A stretch of 64,000 nt of DNA, taken from contig JACGCM010001497.1 of assembly GCA_014058105.1 (NCBI GenBank), positions 1,612,001-1,676,000 on the forward strand, read 5' to 3'. The stretch comes from Kingdonia uniflora (taxonomy: Eukaryota; Streptophyta; Magnoliopsida; Ranunculales; Circaeasteraceae). Made by a program: the position numbers and the translations under genes. Below, one piece after another: positions 22,229 to 34,649 of this stretch (positions are counted from its first letter, which is position 1; the number at the start of each line of letters is the position of its first letter). The notes beneath the pieces were generated by a model. The model saw only the letters and a list, made by a program, of their open reading frames with translations. It was not told where the DNA came from and made no database searches.

Positions 22229-24249
22229 TTCTTTTGGGTACCCCGACTTTCTTCTTCTTTCCGTCTCTCCATCTATCCCTTACGGCCTTATTGCTTGACA
22301 TCCTTTGATGATTCTATTTTGTTGCATTGCTAACTTTCATAGTATATTTTGGAGAACAATGGTAGGTTATAAAGATAATTCAAACAAATTGGATTGGAGC
22401 GATGCTTCCTGATCTACAATTGGATTAGAGCGTGCTTCATAAGAGTTTCAAGGGCGCGAAATGGTTATCTTTCAACCCTAATTTTAATTATTTTTGTTGT
22501 TATTTTGTAAATTGTAAGTATTGGGAGTTAGGGTTACTAATTTGAGGAATTGTTGTAGCAAAACATCGTTGAAGCTTGCGGTGGCGTGAACGAAGCTTTT
22601 GAAGAATAAGAAGGGTCAAGTTTGGTGGTAATGAAGAGGGAGTTGGCTCAGCTTCTTGAAGCTGGGCAGGAGCAAACCGCACGAATTCGAATATGTTTTT
22701 AGTTCTTGGGGTTTAATTAATGATTTTATTGTGGTGAAATTAGTTGTTTAGGCTAGATTTATTCAATTTTGTTTAGCAAAATCGTGGTTTATATGTAGAA
22801 GTGTTGGGGGGAGTTTGGTTACCATAGTTTTAACCATGCAACAAAGATTAAACTGTCTGTTTATCTGTACACTGTTACAATATAAAATTGTGGGATTTTT
22901 TTTAGAAATGATTGAGAATATTGAGTAATAAGTTTTTAAAGTTGGGGTTATTTGTTTTGCAGGTTATATATTATTCTACAATTGGAACTCTTGACGATGT
23001 TGTTATAGAGTCTACAAGATCAAAATTAGGAGGTAATTTTGGTGAGGATGGTCATGGGGGCCTACAATTTCATCCCCAATTTTGCTTATAACTCCCCAAA
23101 TTGGTGTTCCCTTTTCAGGCTTTGAGTAAGATTGCTGCGAATCGTCTTCAAAAAGAGCTATCAGAATGGCTAATGAACCCGACGACCATAAAGTAGCAAT
23201 TTCCCCCAAATCGATCTCATTTTTTTTTACATTTCAAAACCCTAGATTTCAATTTTGTATTTATTTATGCATAATTATGCTTTCAATCTGATCTATTTGG
23301 TTTAGTTTAGATTTGAATTGTTGTTGATTGATTGAGTTTTGCAGTGTTTGATTGGTTAGTGAGATGGTCTTGAGCGAAAGATGTTGGGGATTGTAAGGCA
23401 GAGAATCGGCTTTGTTTCATTGGTAAAACTAGACTTCATTTTGTTTGATTACGTTTTGATTTGATGTTTGTAGTTAATGCTGAGAATTTAGTTAGGTTTG
23501 ATTGTGTTGATTGTATTTGTATTAGTATTGTGTTTACATTCGTCCGGTAGTGTTTGGAGCGAGAAGTTATGCGCCGTCCATGAAAGAGGTAATCATTAGT
23601 TGTTTTAGATTGCGCGGTTTTATTTGTATTTGCAATGTGTTATGAATTCACGTTCGAAACAAAAGAGGTAATCATGAGTTATTTTAGATTGCACAATTTC
23701 ATTTGTATTAGCAATCTGTTATGTTATGAATCATGTTCGAAACATATAAAAAAAAAATGCAAAGTAACATGTTTTTATAGGTCAGATTAGTATTTCGGTG
23801 ATTTTACCTAAATGTTCTCCAAATGTTTAAGTGAACTTTTGTTTCAGTCAAATGGCTTAGAACGTTATTATGGGTGGTAGTTGAGTTAAAATTCATGATC
23901 GTGAACAAATAAGATCCTAACCTAGGTTATCTTAAATTTAGGGGATTCAATGTGATTTGTGATCTAGAGGGTATATTTAAGTTGCTCTTGATATTCAAAA
24001 CGGGTAGTCCTTGGTCCTTTTACGAGTTTACGATAGCGGCTTTGATTTATGAGAATTCGATCATGGGGTTCCTCAATTTATGTGGATTCAGACATGGGTT
24101 TCAACTTTCAAGCTCTCCAATTTCAATTTGGCTTGATTTCATTGCTAGACTTCCAAACTAGCTTATCAAATTTTTCGATTGAAGATTGATCTCAACATAG
24201 GTAGTTTAAGAACGGTATATGTTTGAATAGATGTCACATGAGTGAGTGA
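22229..24249. other. No firm gene; possible promoter or captured 5' sequence of the NSRP1 copy
   Basis: Weak exon-like pieces with donor sites occur at about 23384-23422 (MLGIVRQRIGFVSL) and 23545-23589 (RPVVFGARSYAPSMKE), which read like the two ends of a mitochondrial presequence. I cannot identify them. The 5' end of the Helitron that carries the NSRP1 copy should lie between 21561 and about 24250 but was not located. Confidence 0.3.
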
Positions 24250-24262
24250 AGAATTTTGGTAT

Positions 24263-26102
24263 GGCTGATGGAGAAGTCAATGCAACTCCAGGGCATTGGA
24301 TGAAGAAGACCAAAGGTTTGTTGCTTTTGCTGATAAGCCAAGTGAGAACTGTGGTAAACTTCTGCGGCCCCAAGTTCCTGGTTTTGTGGATGATGATGAT
24401 GGTGATGTTAACCAAGAGATTATTCATCAAGCAACAACGAAGAAGGTTCTCAAGGACGTAAGTTTTCCCTTTCAAGAATAATACCTTTATGAACTCTCTT
24501 TTTTATTTTATAATCTTATCAATTATATTGTCGAAGCTGCAAAGTCAAAAAGAGAGCCAAGATACATAATATTATGATTTTTTTCGTGTGTTTAATCTAT
24601 TTTTTATAAATTCATTGCTTGTTCATTTTACACTTTTTATTTTATATAGGTTGAAGAGCAACATAGGAAAGCATTAGAGGAGGATCCGTTGGTTTTTGAT
24701 TATGATGGTGCGTACGATGAAATAAATCAGGCAGTTATCCACTCAGTTGCACATGATCGCCATGAGAGAAAGGTACGCTGCTTCATTTGTAATTGACTTG
24801 CATAACTAGTGATACTTTATGATTTATTGAACGTAAAATCTATTACAAAAAGCAATAAGACTTTTTCAATCAGTTAGTTAGAAGAGGATGAGGCGAAAGA
24901 TAAGTCTTGAATTGGAAGAAAAAAAAAACAATGTTTTTTTGAATGATTGGTATTAATTAATGATTAATTATATAATAAAAGCCTTTTTATGAGTTACCCC
25001 TCTTATTTATCTGCTAAGTTTTGCATAGTATAAAAGTTTCTTAAAGTTTAATATGCATCACATTTGGACAAGTTATGTTTTTTTAAAGAGTAGCCATATG
25101 ACGAGAATTTTGATCTTCGAATGGATCTGTCAGTTTCGTAGGAAAGAAGATAATTTAAATCAGTCATATTGATTATTTGGTTTGTTTGACTAAATCTATT
25201 GTTACTTTTTCGTGTGTGGGTAATCTATGGTTACTTTTGGTGCCATTCATGTTAGGTAATATTTACATGAGAAGAAAACTCACAGTAAACAATACTCATG
25301 AAAAGTCGAAATATAGTAATGTAGATGTAACAATCCAAATTTGGGCAAGGCTATAAGAATTTCGTGGGGAGGCTCATTTGTTGTTAGGTTTTCTCCTGTC
25401 GTGTCTTTTCTGTAACAAAGTGATTGGGTTTTTTTGCAGTTAAAATACATCACTGCATTAAAGCAAAAAGCTAAAGAAAGAGAAAGGGATCACGAGGTAA
25501 TATTTGAGAGGAAATTTGTCAAAGAACAAAGCAAAGAAGACCATCTCTTCAAATATAGGGACAAGTATGTTACAGATGCTTATAAAAGGAAACTTGTAGA
25601 GCAGGCAAAATGGTTGGAGGAAGAGCATTTCCGTGAGCTTCGTGAGGAGAAAGATGACGTATGTGCATCTTCTCTTTAACATTAATTTATTATTATATTC
25701 AAATTTTAATATCTGTAAAAATGAAATCTAACAACAATGTAATTGATACTGTATCTTTACTAGGTTACTAAGAAGAGTGATATGATCAATTTCTACTTAA
25801 ACGTTAAGAAGAATGTTACTTTGGGTGCCAAAACAGCAAAGTTTAGTAAGCCAGTGAAGCAAGATGAGGAGGCCACCACAGATACATCAGTAAAAGAAGT
25901 GGGTCAAATATCTGCTCCTGAGAGGGATCCTAAATGCATGGAGAGAGAGATGGATCAGCCATAACAAGAGCAGAAGAAGCAGGAGCATGAAGCTAGTAAA
26001 AAATCATCAGAGAAAGATCAAACTGAACAACAACCTTTAGATGACCAGAAGACGCAGGAGCATCACACAAGAAGTGAAGATGTCATGGCTGCTACTAATT
26101 AA
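24263..26102 (+). pseudogene. NSRP1-like splicing regulator copy
   Basis: Nuclear speckle splicing regulatory protein 1 has a conserved N-terminal coiled-coil domain acting in alternative splicing. Exons: about 24296-24457 (PQVPGFVDDDDGDVNQEIIH; the true start is blurred by a frameshift or divergence), 24650-24773 (VEEQHRKALEEDPLVFDYDG), 25440-25658 (LKYITALKQKAKERERDHEV; EQAKWLEEEHFRELREEKDD) and 25764-26102 (VTKKSDMINFYLNVKKNVTL). All junctions have GT/AG ends and compatible phases. One in-frame TAA near 25962 precedes a Gln/Lys/Glu-rich tail that ends at 26102, and the long charged C-terminal part is shortened. It lies between the split halves of the KH gene, inside a Helitron, which explains a near-complete multi-exon copy. 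Confidence 0.85.
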
Positions 26103-28149
<2,047 letters not shown>

Positions 28150-28240
28150 GAAAGTGCCAAAGGCTCGCCTTTGTAACATATCGGTTAGATAGATAGCGCC
28201 GAAGGCGCATCGACGTTGTTCATCGTGGCGAGCTACAGGG
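28150..28240 (+). mobile_element. Helitron 3' tail, cut by a LINE insertion
   Basis: The tail contains GCGCCGAAGGCGC (a small palindrome), ATCGACGTTGTTCATC and GTGGCGAGCTAC, the last being a hairpin with one G-T pair. It matches the minus-strand Helitron end at 1529-1610. After GAGCTAC the sequence changes to a T-rich LINE tail. The real continuation, GGGTAGTACTAG followed by T, is found on the far side of the LINE at 34205-34217. Confidence 0.8.
28227..28240 (+). repeat. Left target-site duplication of LINE-1
   Basis: GGCGAGCTACAGGG here matches GGCGAGCTACGGG at 34195-34207, with one inserted A. The two copies bracket the LINE exactly at its T-rich (3') end and its 5' end. Confidence 0.85.
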
Positions 28241-28323
28241 TTTTTTATATATATCGAATTTATGATTTTATTTATTTAGCAAAACAATAATACATGTGGA
28301 GGACATAAAGCCTGGTCACGAGT

Positions 28324-31300
28324 TTACTGTCTAATAGTAGCTGTCCCTATTTTATCCATGAAATACATTGCCTGAATCTGCCTTGGAAGCATAGACGCAT
28401 TCCAAAATAGCTGTGAATGTTGGGAACTACCAAGTTTTGATAGTCCATCAGCTGTTCCGTTGCCTTCTCTATAAGTGTGTGTCCTGATAATTTGTAGCTC
28501 CCTTCCGAGTTGAGTAATAATCTTCCAAGTTGCACTGTACTTTAAAGGACATGTATGCTTGTACCGATACCAGTTTAACAGAAGTTCAGCATCCACCTCA
28601 ACAATGAGAGGAAGCCATCATTGTCTTTTGCAATGCATTAAGCCATGAAGTAAAGCAAACATTTCTGTAGAAGTATTGGTGCCATTACCTAGTGCTATAC
28701 TATAACCAAGCTAAAGTTCACCAAGATTGTTTTGAATAATACCTCCTGCACCACTCAATCCTAAAGTAAGTGCTGAACCATCGCTGTTTAGTTTAAAGTG
28801 ACCTTTAGGCGGTCGTATCCATCTAACGATAATTGGTCTTTTGATATGCACTGGTTTCTTGACGATTTGCAGAACCTGAAGAGAGATAGAGTCACTGAAA
28901 TTACAGCTACGGGTTAGCTTGAGTTTGGGCATGCTCTCTTGTAGAGCTTTGGTAATTCTTTTGATAATGTCGATTGCCGAGAAACGCCCTTCCTCATACC
29001 GAGCAATGCACCGTGATTTCCAGATTTCCCATACAATGAAAGCAGGAAGTATACCTCTAATTATACCCATTTGAGACCCCAAATCAGCTGCCTGAAGCCA
29101 TACACCCTGTCGAGTCCAACAACTATCATTTAAACCTTGACGGACGCCACAAGCGTTAGCATAGTACGCCCAAACCTTAGTAGCAACGTCGCCCTGAACA
29201 AGCAGATGATTCAATGTTTTTGTTTCTCCCACTTCGCAACAGCAACACTTTGAAACCAAAGGAATTTAGCGCTGAATGAATACATCAACAGTTATAATTT
29301 TTTTTTCTGAACTTTCCAGCTAAAGATCTGAATTTTTGTTGCAATGGAAGTATGCCATATCCATTTCATTCGGCTTTGTATGTCCTCCTCGCTGTGCCAA
29401 AATTCCCAAGCTGATTTGACGGTGAAATCTCCTTTGTTGGACGGACTCCAAAGTGGAATGTCGTCGTCGTCGTTGAGGAAGAATTTTTGTGAAAGTGTAT
29501 GCTTCCAATGGAGTGGTATTTCATGCTCAAGCACCTCCCATTTCCAGGTATTATCGTTCACAACGACGTCTTTTACCAAGATATCTTGTGAACAATCAAT
29601 TTCCAGAATATCCGTTAAACTGCCGGCTCCGGTCCAGTCGTCAAACCAAAAACTTTTGTTACCCTTTCCGAGACACCAACTCGTGTTAGCATCCACAGTT
29701 GGTAAGAGACCTTTAATCTGCTTCCATATGAATGATTCTCCACTTCTCTAGTTGGAAGGTTCTCCATTAATGATGTATTTGTTCCTGAAGAAGGATGCCC
29801 ATGCCGAGTTGCTGTGCCAAAAATTTCAGCACTTCTTGAGTAAGAGGCTGACCTTGATGTCCGTGAGCCACCGTATACCGAGTCCACCTTCTTGTTTTGA
29901 ACGACATATATCATCCCAAACAACCTAATGCCTCTTGTTTTGCCTGTGAAAACTACCCCAAAAGAAGTTTGCAAACATCTACTCAATCGTACGTATCACT
30001 CCATTAGGATCTGAAATGCATGATAGGAGATGTATAGGCATCGAGTTTAGGACATGAGTAATCATCACCAATTTCCCTCCCTGTGATAGGAGCTTTCCAT
30101 GCCACCCTTCAATTCGACGTTGGATTTTTGTGAGCAGTTGTTCAAAGTGGATCAGCAGTACCCGACCATAGCTTATGGGAGCTCCCAAGTAGATCATTGG
30201 AAATGCTCTATGTTGAAACCCACATACACTATGAATCACCTATTTTCGTGCTACAGAGACATTATGGTGTACATACAAGCCGCTTTTAGCTTTGTTGATT
30301 AATTGGCCAGAAGAATTTTCATATCTTTCGAGGAAGTGCATTAACCATGAAATGGAACGGCGACTTCCGTTTAAGAAAACCAGAAAATCATCCGCATATA
30401 AGAGATGTGTGATGGGTGAACAACCCCTGGCGGAATGGAAGAACCCAATTTCTCCTTCCGCAAAACATTTGGATAACCCTCTGGATAGGACTTCCTCTGT
30501 AAGTATGAAAAACAATGGAGACAAAGGATCTCCTTGCCGTAAACCTCGCGAAGATTTGAAATAGCCCTTGAAGACTCCTTGGAGGACAACTGAGAACCAT
30601 GGAGTTTCAACATATTGCGCTAAGAGTGATACACTTCTGCCTGAGAAACCAAATTTGGACAAGACCTGCCGTAAAAACCCCCAATCCAGCCTATCGTACG
30701 CCTTTGCCATCTCAATCTTGATCATGACATTTGTACCTCTAACCTTTCTATGCAAATCCTCGACCATTTCCTGAGCTAAAGTTATTGTTTCACTGATGTC
30801 CTTCCCCTGAATGTAAGCTCCCTGATTTCCTGACATTAATTTGTAGAGGAGTTTGCTTAACCTGTTCGCGATTATGGAGGAGAAAATTTTGTATACGACA
30901 GAACACAAACTGATAGGTATGTAGTCACCCAACGATGTCAGGGTGTCCACTTTAGGTATAAGTGTGAGAAACGAAGAAGTATAGCACCTTGAGAGTGGGG
31001 CACCATTGAAAAATTCTTTGGCAGCGCTATGAAGATCATCCTTGATAATGTCCCAACATGAAGTAAAGAATACCAATGTAAAACCATCACTGCCCGGAGC
31101 GCTGTCACTGGGGATCTTGAACACACTGGCTTGTAATTCATCCAATGTTGGAGTGCTTGTGAGGCTGACATCTTCGTCTGCAGTGATCACATTAGGAATG
31201 CACTCAAGTAAGTCTGCATCTACACTAGTGTTTGTGGCTTGCAGCACATCCTTGAAGTAACCTACTGCGGCATCATGAATGACATCCACCTCAGTAGTCT

Positions 31301-32473
31301 CAGTTCCATTAGGGAGAGTAAAGTCAGTTACAAAAGTTCTCTTTCGGTTAACTTGTGTAATAGTATGGAAGAATTTTGTGATGGCATCACCTGCCGCAAC
31401 CTACTTAATTCTTGACGGTTCTCTCTAAAATACCTCTTCATTGTGTAACATGGCGGCATGTTTTCTTTGTACTGTGCTCAGCTCGGTACCTATTTGTTCA
31501 TCCCAACCGTTCTGCAGTATGTGATCCAGATGCACAATTCTATCTTGGAGAGCATGGATATTGTGAGTAACATTTTCAAAGACATTTGTATTCCAATCCT
31601 TGATTGCAACCTTAACTTTCTTAAGCTTATATGCAAAAGAAGATAAACAATTTCCGAATACCCCACTGGGCCAATTATTTCGAACCAAGGATGAGAAGCT
31701 GGCATGAGACGCCCACATCTTTAAGAAGCGGAAAGGTCTGGGCCCTTGATAAAGGTTATTGGTGAACGATAGTAGCAGAGGGGAGTGGTCAGAATATACT
31801 CTGTCTAAATGTGAGATTTTGTGACTGAGAAATGATGCCATAAAGCTTGAGTTCACCAACGTTCTATCCAATCTTGCCCACTGTCTAGTATTGGCTTGAT
31901 GATTATTACACCATGTGTAGCTTGATCCAGTAAAAGAAGGTTCTATTAGGCCGGCTGACTTAATCATGTCTTTGAATTCCACCAAGGATCTATATGAGGA
32001 GCGTCTACCCCCAAGCCTTTCTGAGTGTTGTCTTACAGTATTAAAATCCCCTATAGTACACCATGGAGAGATCATTGTCATTGAAATATTTTTGAGGTCC
32101 TCCCAAAGTGTTCTTCGCTCAATGATGTCACATTTGGCATAGACGATAGAAACATAAGAACTCCATTGATTATTATAACTCATTTTGCAATGTAACATTT
32201 GGTTAGAAGTATAAACATATTCAACTTTAAAGTCGTGTTTCCACAACACCCAAATTCCCCCCCCCCCCCCCCCCCCCCCATATGCTGGTTAGACATAAAT
32301 GATGAACAATTTATTCTTTTACCTGTGCTATTCCCTAGTGATGCATCTAGAAAAGGTTCAAGCAAAACCACAATTGAAATATGGTGTTGTTTGATGATCT
32401 TTTTAAGATGGCTTATTGTTTTGGCATTGCCAATACCCCTACAATTCCAAACTAGTAATGAACCTAACACCAT
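28324..32473 (-). pseudogene. LINE-1 ORF2 (endonuclease, RT, RNase H), broken
   Basis: ORF2 nicks target DNA and reverse-transcribes the element RNA. The ATG at 32473 lies 5 nt after the ORF1 stop. The endonuclease begins MVLGSLLVWNCRGIGN and includes LLEPF, IGDFN and YSDHSPLLL, so the four key positions are present. A run of 23 C (32257-32279) shifts the frame inside it. RT (31289-30240): DYIPISLCSVVYKIFSSIIA, GLRQGDPLSP and LLYADDFLVF. Motif A reads IKIEMAKAYDRL, with Glu where Asp is usual. After a stop at 30240 the frame continues (YLGAPISYGR), then the zf-RVT region (KSFWFDDWTGAG, VKSAWEFWH) and plant-type RNase H (KLNSDGSAL, GAGGIIQNNLG, HTYREGNGTADGLSKLG). Frameshifts occur near 31400, 29980 and 29280. 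Confidence 0.9.
32257..32279. repeat. C23 homopolymer in the LINE-1 endonuclease
   Basis: Twenty-three C on the plus strand (G on the coding strand), encoding poly-Gly after NQHM. It separates the frame upstream from the frame that continues LWKHDFKVEYVYTSNQ. Confidence 0.95.
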
Positions 32474-32478
32474 TGAGG

Positions 32479-34014
32479 TTACTTGAGATTAGGGACGAGA
32501 GCACCCTTGCTCCTAGTGACCATGCTGAGAGGGATTCTCTGTGGTTTTGATATGCCCTTTTTGACTGGAGTCCAGTTTGGTTCATCGCCCTTTCTATAAT
32601 ACTCAATGTCCGAGTGGCATCCACTCCCTAATTCTGTTAGCACCACCTCAGAAAACTGTCGGGTGTGGGTGTGCTCTATTACTTCAGTGCTTTTGTTGTT
32701 TGCCAATGCATCGCTAGTGTGAACTATTTTACTCGCTGCCTTTTGTCCCACTTTTTGGAGTTCAGTTTGCCTTGCCTTTTGCCCTACGGAAGGAAGCTCT
32801 GTTGCTGCTGTTTGTATTTCCTGTTGCCCCATTGTAATCGATGGTTTTTTCCCCACTGTTAACGCCGTTTCCTGCCCCATGAATCCTGATTCAGTTGGTG
32901 CCATTGGTGCTGCCTTTTGCCCCAATATTGTTGATAGTTTCTGCCTCACTATACGCGACCCAGTTGCTACTGCTGTGTGCCCTATATCAAGTTCCAGATT
33001 TTCAGTTGTCCGAGGTTGGGAGATAGTACTGTGTGAATGGCCTGCTTTCCCCATTGTTGAAACTTTCCCGTGATTAATCTCCTCCCTTTTATCTATAGGA
33101 TGAAATTTGGTGCAACTTGCCTTGTTGTGCCCTTGTAGAACACAATGTGTACAGAACCTTGGAAGTCTCTCGTACAAAACAGTTTGCTCTATAATGAACG
33201 ATTTGTTAAAAGAAATTCCTACTTTAGTCGGAAGTTCCTTCATGAGATTCACTTCCACACATGCCCGAACCGTGCTAGGTCTACTCTGGTTGAGTGTTGT
33301 TGTGTCCGTGATCAAATACTTTCCAACGAGGCCGGCCAGTTCCTTGACTATCCCGTTGTTTTGGAGATGAAGCATCAAACCAGGAAATTGTATCCAAATA
33401 GAAGCAAAAGGAGAGTCCTTTTTGGGATTGAAATCGACTGTCCAACGAGCGAGCTTGTAGAAAAAACCTTTTACTTGCCGAGACTCTCTCTCCAGAGCTC
33501 TTGTGACATCTTTTTCCGACACTAGCATCATCATAATATGCTTAAAATCCAGCATTGCCACTTTCGGTTCCACCATGAGACCCCAGTGGGAGTTGATATT
33601 GCTTTCAATCACATCTAAATTTGGTTTACCAGAAGGGAAACTCATAACAAGTATTGTGTTTAAAGCTGCAGCAGCTTTGTTCAGATCTGAAGGTGAGAAA
33701 GAAATCACCGGCATACCATCCTTAAATGACTTTCTTGTGTCCAGTTTGAACTCCTCAAGGACGGGTTGGAAAGGTTTCCCAGCAGCGATGCTTGCAAAGG
33801 AAGGTTTGATAGTCGCCACATCACAAAACAAGGGTGGAAAACTCAGAGCTTTCAGATGGATAACAACAGCATCAGCAGGGAAAGAGTTGGGATTGTTGCT
33901 GTTATTGGAATGATTAGGGATAGATGAGGTGGAAGGAATAGGGATAGAGGATGTGGAAGGAATAGGGAGAGGAGTGATTAAAGCATTAAGGAGAGAGGCC
34001 ATTTCCATGTGCAA
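32479..34014 (-). CDS. LINE-1 ORF1, gag-like nucleic-acid-binding protein
   Basis: An uninterrupted 511-codon frame. ORF1 protein packages the element RNA and helps its return to the nucleus. After a Ser/Pro/Ile-rich start (SIPIPSTSSIPN) comes a DUF4283-type domain around residues 110-270 (VARWTVDFNPKK-like: KLARWTVDFNPKKDSPFASI; IWIQFPGLMLHLQNNGI), then a CCHC zinc knuckle around 290-310 (CTHCVLQGHNKASC). A long Gln/Ala/Thr-rich tail has repeats of the type GQKA. It ends ALVPNLK-stop 5 nt before ORF2. This is the typical plant L1 arrangement, and it is the only long undamaged frame in the window. Confidence 0.9.
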   Translation of the reverse strand: MHMEMASLLNALITPLPIPSTSSIPIPSTSSIPNHSNNSNNPNSFPADAVVIHLKALSFPPLFCDVATIKPSFASIAAGKPFQPVLEEFKLDTRKSFKDGMPVISFSPSDLNKAAAALNTILVMSFPSGKPNLDVIESNINSHWGLMVEPKVAMLDFKHIMMMLVSEKDVTRALERESRQVKGFFYKLARWTVDFNPKKDSPFASIWIQFPGLMLHLQNNGIVKELAGLVGKYLITDTTTLNQSRPSTVRACVEVNLMKELPTKVGISFNKSFIIEQTVLYERLPRFCTHCVLQGHNKASCTKFHPIDKREEINHGKVSTMGKAGHSHSTISQPRTTENLELDIGHTAVATGSRIVRQKLSTILGQKAAPMAPTESGFMGQETALTVGKKPSITMGQQEIQTAATELPSVGQKARQTELQKVGQKAASKIVHTSDALANNKSTEVIEHTHTRQFSEVVLTELGSGCHSDIEYYRKGDEPNWTPVKKGISKPQRIPLSMVTRSKGALVPNLK

Positions 34015-34194
34015 AACCGGTAGAGCAGTTCAACACAAGAAATAGATTAAAATTGAGAAGAAAAATGAATGATGAACAGTAAATTCGAGTATTAAAAGGA
34101 AGATTTAAACCAAGGATGATTGAAAAAGGAGAAAACCTAGCAGGAAAAGCCGACTAGGGTTAGGGTTTCAAGGCGAAGGAGACGACTCTCATTC

Positions 34195-34216
34195 GGCGAG
34201 CTACGGGTAGTACTAG
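34195..34216 (+). mobile_element. Helitron 3' terminus (CTAG), completion of the tail at 28150
   Basis: GGCGAGCTAC (right copy of the LINE target duplication) continues GGGTAGTA, CTAG (34213-34216), and the next base is T. Joined to the tail at 28150-28226 this gives a hairpin, an 8-base spacer and CTAG at an A/T site, a textbook Helitron end. The 5' end is unresolved but must lie after 21560 if the element inserted between the KH exons. Confidence 0.8.
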
Positions 34217-34512
34217 TACTAAAGATAATAAAGAAACTTGTGTAAAATGCCCAGGAATAAGTATCTCTACATTACAATTATACAACGTCGTCCTATATAT
34301 AAGTGTGGAGATTTTATTGTGTGAAGATGTATATCAGTATATGTGTTGTCATGTTAGAAATTTGAATTATATCTGCTATATTGCATTCCACCATGTAAAT
34401 TTTGTTTACCTATTCTACTTTTCATTATGATTTCAAAATGTTTTTTGGGTTTTTATATTTTGAATTCTTACATGTTTGAGTGATATGCTGTCATTATTTG
34501 TTTCCTCGCCAG
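34217..34512 (+). other. Remainder of the interrupted KH-gene intron
   Basis: T-rich intron-like sequence ending in a good acceptor (TTTCCTCGCCAG, 34501-34512), directly after the Helitron end. Confidence 0.6.
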
Positions 34513-34632
34513 ATCATACCACTTCATCAGATCATACAACTTCATCTCCCACCTGGTGATACATTAACCAAAAGAACGACGTACATCAATGGTAGCCCGG
34601 ATCAAATTGAGTCAGCCAAGGCGCTACTAAAT
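34513..34632 (+). pseudogene. KH-domain gene fragment, 3' exon
   Basis: Encodes IIPLHQIIQLHLPPGDTLTK, RTTYINGSPDQIESAKALLN and EV. This is the C-terminal half of a type I KH domain (beta strand, then the helix PDQIESAKALLNEVIS), following on from the GxxG half at 21489-21560. An 18-base near duplication (ATCATACCACTTCATCAG, then ATCATACAACTTCATCTC) has added six residues before HLPPGD. Donor candidates are GAG/GTAATC (34633) and GGA/GTAAGT (about 34648). Confidence 0.8.
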
Positions 34633-34649
34633 GAGGTAATCAGTGGAGT

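Larger units (their letters stand above)
28241..34194 (-). mobile_element. L1-type LINE, near full length (LINE-1)
   Basis: A minus-strand non-LTR element of about 5.95 kb: 5' UTR (34194-34015), ORF1 (34014-32479), ORF2 with endonuclease, reverse transcriptase, zinc-finger and RNase H regions (32473-28324), and a short 3' UTR ending in an A-rich tail (T-rich on the plus strand from 28241). It is bracketed by a 10-14 bp target duplication. Its insertion site is the terminal hairpin of a Helitron. A few stops and frameshifts in ORF2 make it inactive, but the intact ORF1 and matching duplications imply a fairly recent insertion. Confidence 0.9.

Noticed and set aside
29344..29751. Plus-strand frame of 135 codons
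   Set aside because: Antisense shadow of the LINE-1 ORF2 zinc-finger region.
33503..33913. Plus-strand frame of 136 codons
   Set aside because: Antisense shadow of LINE-1 ORF1, which is the real gene.
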